Shown in pieces: positions 60,970-64,000 of a DNA stretch of 64,000 bases (its first letter is position 1; every line of letters starts with the position of its first letter). The position numbers and the translations under genes were made by a program. The stretch comes from G020348385 sp964538085 (lineage in GTDB: Bacteria; Acidobacteriota; Aminicenantia; Aminicenantales; Aminicenantaceae), in assembly GCA_964538085.1 (NCBI GenBank), contig CAZIDF010000001.1:1-64000 (forward strand), given 5' to 3'. Under the pieces are notes generated by a model, which saw nothing but the letters and a program-made list of their open reading frames with translations, did not search any database and was not told the origin of the DNA.

Positions 60970-62637
60970 GTGAGCTTGGGCATTTTATCATTACTGGCGT
61001 TATTGCCCATCCTCTCTGTGTTTATTCTGATCGTCATTCTAAAGAGACCTGCCACTCGAGCCATGCCCGTGGCGTATCTCCTCACCGTTCTCATTGCCCT
61101 GTTCATATGGAAAGTCCCACTCCTTCAAGTCACAGCCGCTTCCATCGATGGCCTCGTAACCGCTGCCTCTATTCTATATATTGTACTGGGCGCGGTGCTT
61201 CTTCTCAATCTGCTCCAGGAAAGCGGGTCGATCCAGGCCATCCGGAGGAGCATGTTCCTGATCTCACCGGACCGACGTGTCCAGGCCATCATCATCGCTT
61301 TTTTGTTCGGCGCTTTTATCGAGGGATCGGCCGGATTCGGTACGCCGGCCGCAGTGGCCGCTCCCCTTTTGGTCGCTATCGGCTTCCCGGCTATGGCTGC
61401 CGTTATGGTCACCTTGATCATTCAAAGCACGCCGGTTTCCTTCGGGGCGGTCGGGACACCCATTTTGATCGGCGTCAACGCGGGCTTGAGCGGACAAGCC
61501 GAAGTGACCGGCTACCTGAATGCCCATTCCATCGACTTTCCCAGCTATTTACACGCCATAGGCGCCAAAGTGGCCATCATTCACGGAATAACAGGAACCC
61601 TCATTCCCCTTATCCTGGTGATGATGATGACCCGGTTTTTCGGTCAAAAACGGAGCTGGACAGAGGGCATTTCTATCCTGCCCTTCGCACTTTTTTCCGG
61701 TCTGTGTTTCACTGTTCCTTACACATTGACCGGTATATTTTTCGGGCCAGAATTTCCCACCCTTGCCGGTTCCCTCCTCGGATTGATTATTGTCATCCCT
61801 GCGGCCACGTCCGGTTTTCTTATCCCCAAGGATATCTGGGACTTCCCGTTGCGAAAAACGTGGCCCTCTGAATGGGAAGGCCAAAAATTTGTTGCAGACA
61901 GGAACGATCATGTAAAGACCAATATATTAATGGCCTGGCTTCCTTACATTCTTGTGGCGATTTTCCTTCTTGCCAGCCGCCTCTGGCCATGGCTCATGAA
62001 TGTTTTGGCTTCTGTCACCCTGAGTTGGCGTCAAATTTTCGGCACGCCGATCGACACCAGCTTCCAGCCTTTTTTTTTACCGGGATTTCTGTTCCTATTC
62101 GTGTCTCTCCTCACCTTATTCGTGCAACAGATTACTAAAAGTCAGGCAAAAAAAGCTGCCAAAAAATCGTTGAGAATGCTCCTTGCCCCCACAATAGCCC
62201 TTGCTTTCGCTGTGCCTATGGTCAAAGTCTTTATCAACAGCGGAATCCCAGGAGGGCTGGATAAAATGCCCGTTGTTCTCGCCTCAGGAGCGTCTGCTCT
62301 TGTCGGAAAAGCTTGGGTGGGATTGGCTGCTGTGATCGGCTCTTTGGGAGCATTCATCGCAGGGAGCAACACATTCTCCAACATGATGTTCAGTTTGTTC
62401 CAGTTCGCGACAGCGATCAAAACGGGTGTCGTACCTGGAGTCATCGTCGCCCTCCAAGTGGTCGGAGGAGCCGCGGGAAATATGATATGCGTGCACAACG
62501 TGGTCGCGGCATCGGCTGTCGTGGGATTGATCGGAAAAGAGGGACACCTCATCCGCAAAACCCTTATCCCGATGATCTATTACCTGATCGCGGCAGCCAT
62601 AGTCGGCATTGCCATGCAACAATTTTTCAGAATTTAA
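60970..62637 (+). CDS. lctP: L-lactate permease
   Basis: 555 residues, about 13 helices, LctP family: VSLGILSLLALLPILSVF at the N-terminus, FIEGSAGFGTPAAVAAPLL near residue 115, QSTPVSFGAVGTPILIG, GSLGAFIAGSNTFSNMMF and GGAAGNMICVHNVVAASAVVGL near residue 500. It imports lactate (or glycolate) with protons. GTG start 60970 with GAAGG before it. No lactate dehydrogenase gene lies next to it in the window. Confidence 0.93.
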   Translation: MSLGILSLLALLPILSVFILIVILKRPATRAMPVAYLLTVLIALFIWKVPLLQVTAASIDGLVTAASILYIVLGAVLLLNLLQESGSIQAIRRSMFLISPDRRVQAIIIAFLFGAFIEGSAGFGTPAAVAAPLLVAIGFPAMAAVMVTLIIQSTPVSFGAVGTPILIGVNAGLSGQAEVTGYLNAHSIDFPSYLHAIGAKVAIIHGITGTLIPLILVMMMTRFFGQKRSWTEGISILPFALFSGLCFTVPYTLTGIFFGPEFPTLAGSLLGLIIVIPAATSGFLIPKDIWDFPLRKTWPSEWEGQKFVADRNDHVKTNILMAWLPYILVAIFLLASRLWPWLMNVLASVTLSWRQIFGTPIDTSFQPFFLPGFLFLFVSLLTLFVQQITKSQAKKAAKKSLRMLLAPTIALAFAVPMVKVFINSGIPGGLDKMPVVLASGASALVGKAWVGLAAVIGSLGAFIAGSNTFSNMMFSLFQFATAIKTGVVPGVIVALQVVGGAAGNMICVHNVVAASAVVGLIGKEGHLIRKTLIPMIYYLIAAAIVGIAMQQFFRI

Positions 62638-62698
62638 TACGGCGATACAGGACCTTCCCGGAGAGCGGGTGATTGGCATTCAAAAGGAATTATGCAAG

Positions 62699-63994
62699 TT
62701 AATCCTTGTGTAACATCAATTTTTCGATCTCTTCCAGTTCTTTGGGCACATCTTTTGTCAAAACCTCGCACCCACCTTTCGTGATTAGAACGGTATCTTC
62801 GATCCTGATCCCGAAGTTTTTTTCTGGATAGTACAGAGCCGGCTCGATGGCAAAAACCATGCCTTCTTTCAACGGGACACCTATCGGGCCTACATCATGC
62901 ACACACATACCCACATAGTGTCCTATTCCTCCCCTCAATCCCCTGGGATCTAAACCCTTTTGTTTCATGACATCGGCCACATGTTTTTGAACATCCGTCG
63001 ACGTCACCCCAGGTTTATACGCTTCGATACAGGCCTTCTGAACGGCTAGCACGATCTGGTATGCCTCTCTTTGTTCAGGAGTAAACCTACCTGAAACAGG
63101 CCATGTCCGGGTAATATCCATGCAAAGGTAATCGAGATCGGCCCCAAAATCCATCAGCACCAAATCGCCAGACTCTGTCTTTCTCGCATTTTCATCGTAA
63201 TGCCAGATGCAGGAGTTGGGACCCGAACCCACTATCGGGGGATAGGCTGCCCCCTTGGCCCCATTTTTGAGTATGACATGCATTGCCGCTGCTTCGATCT
63301 GATACTCGAAAATACCTGGTTTGGTGGCCAGCATGGCCTGCTTAATTCCTTCCGCCGAGATTTTTCCGTTCCTCCTCAAGATTTCGATCTCCTCGGCTGA
63401 CTTGATCACCCGCATATCATCGATCAAAGGAGTGATGTCCTGAAAGGCCAAAACCGGATACCGCTCCTTGAGTTTTTTTATCCGGTAATTGTCGAGAGAA
63501 ATCTGGTCGTTGTAGTGAGTCCTGTTCTTGCGGCCCACAAAAATCAGTGTCTCCCAGCGGGCATTGTCCACAGAATCTTTTGGGGATAGCCGCATGTGAA
63601 AGGTCAATCCATGTCCTCGGGCATTCCGCGCTATAAATTCATCGAAATAGGAAACCGGATAGATATCTGTAAAACCCGTTTTTTGTTCAGCATCCTCATC
63701 GTTTAAAAGATTTTCTCCTTCGATCATTATCTCTCTGGGTGTCTGCCTCGGAAGGAACAAAAAGGACTCCTTGGTTTTCGGAGTCAAAATCACGATCGCC
63801 CCTGCATCTTCTATCCCTGTGAAGTAGTAAAAGTCATTGTCCTGCCGGAAATGTCCTCCAGGTGTGGGCAAACAATCGCCAAACAAGACGATCATTCCGC
63901 TATCCAAGTTGTCCATCAAAGCCTCTCTACGTCCGTTCATTTCCTCTTTGGAATATCCGACTCTTTGGGCAAACAGGATGGGATGGAGGGCCAT
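62699..63994 (-). CDS. Xaa-Pro aminopeptidase (M24B family), N-terminus possibly outside window
   Basis: At least 431 residues: N-terminal creatinase-like domain (MNGRREALMDNLDSGMIVLFGD...), then a pita-bread catalytic domain with ligands in LMDFGADLDYLCMDITRTWP (two Asp), GGIGHYVGMCVHDVG (His), AIEPALYYP (Glu) and GIRIEDTVLI (Glu). It cuts N-terminal residues before proline. The frame stays open to the window edge before ATG 63994, so a signal peptide or longer start may lie beyond. Confidence 0.9.
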   Translation of the reverse strand: MALHPILFAQRVGYSKEEMNGRREALMDNLDSGMIVLFGDCLPTPGGHFRQDNDFYYFTGIEDAGAIVILTPKTKESFLFLPRQTPREIMIEGENLLNDEDAEQKTGFTDIYPVSYFDEFIARNARGHGLTFHMRLSPKDSVDNARWETLIFVGRKNRTHYNDQISLDNYRIKKLKERYPVLAFQDITPLIDDMRVIKSAEEIEILRRNGKISAEGIKQAMLATKPGIFEYQIEAAAMHVILKNGAKGAAYPPIVGSGPNSCIWHYDENARKTESGDLVLMDFGADLDYLCMDITRTWPVSGRFTPEQREAYQIVLAVQKACIEAYKPGVTSTDVQKHVADVMKQKGLDPRGLRGGIGHYVGMCVHDVGPIGVPLKEGMVFAIEPALYYPEKNFGIRIEDTVLITKGGCEVLTKDVPKELEEIEKLMLHKD

Positions 63995-64000
63995 AACAGA

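Overview
The window is a bacterial chromosome segment of moderate G+C with tightly packed, mostly bidirectional gene clusters. It has one tRNA and no rRNA, CRISPR array, phage or recognisable transposase gene. The gene mix includes two solute:sodium symporters, a GH172/DUF2961 protein, a GH20 hexosaminidase next to a COG4299 membrane acetyltransferase, an octaheme cytochrome, PQQ- and TolB-type propellers, TauE, LctP and lipoproteins with a Gram-negative outer-membrane barrel. This is most like an uncultured heterotrophic member of the Acidobacteriota / Candidatus Aminicenantes (OP8) type. That placement is an inference from gene content only. A 100-N scaffold gap shows that this is a draft assembly.

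Layout: 1-4.2 kb secA and guaB. 4.3-8.5 kb a redox island: rubredoxin-ThDP fusion enzyme, DUF2769 Cys-rich protein, membrane cytochrome c, rubredoxin/ferredoxin-thioredoxin-reductase protein and a CPHC thioredoxin. 8.5-12.8 kb (minus) deoxynucleoside kinase, panB-panC-panD and an internally deleted aspA. 13-19 kb (minus) PspC, an ALDH4/ALDH7 pair with a DUF1858 protein, an HD protein and a PQQ propeller. 19-24.5 kb rarA, a MerR-like regulator, tRNA-Pro, surE, a PflX-type radical SAM protein and an exported creatininase-family protein. 24.5-33.4 kb two coupled glycosyltransferases, envelope proteins, a PurF-like protein without its usual glutaminase cysteine, an M48 protease and a TauE transporter. 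33.5-41 kb sdhAB without an anchor, an octaheme cytochrome c and a protease/propeller/barrel fusion. 41.3-60.5 kb an amino-sugar locus: an eight-gene minus-strand operon runs from two phosphohexomutases through nagB, nagA, GH20, a Tat oxidoreductase and a COG4299 acetyltransferase to GH172, bracketed by two symporters and followed by a lyxose isomerase and a beta-lactamase-like serine hydrolase. 61-64 kb a lactate permease and an Xaa-Pro peptidase cut near the window edge.

The amino-sugar locus can be read as a pathway: outer hydrolases and a trans-membrane N-acetyltransferase prepare and release GlcNAc, symporters import sugars, and NagA/NagB feed fructose-6-phosphate to glycolysis while the GlmM-like mutase links to cell-wall precursors. 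No GlcNAc kinase is seen in the window.

The strongest unexplained signal is a family of dispersed 250-340 bp intergenic elements: four whole copies plus one partial copy in 64 kb. They share an 18-nt invariant core and have inverted-repeat ends. Next to the core is a hairpin whose two arms change sequence between copies while staying fully complementary. This is the signature of a conserved nucleic-acid structure, either a structured RNA or a structured MITE.
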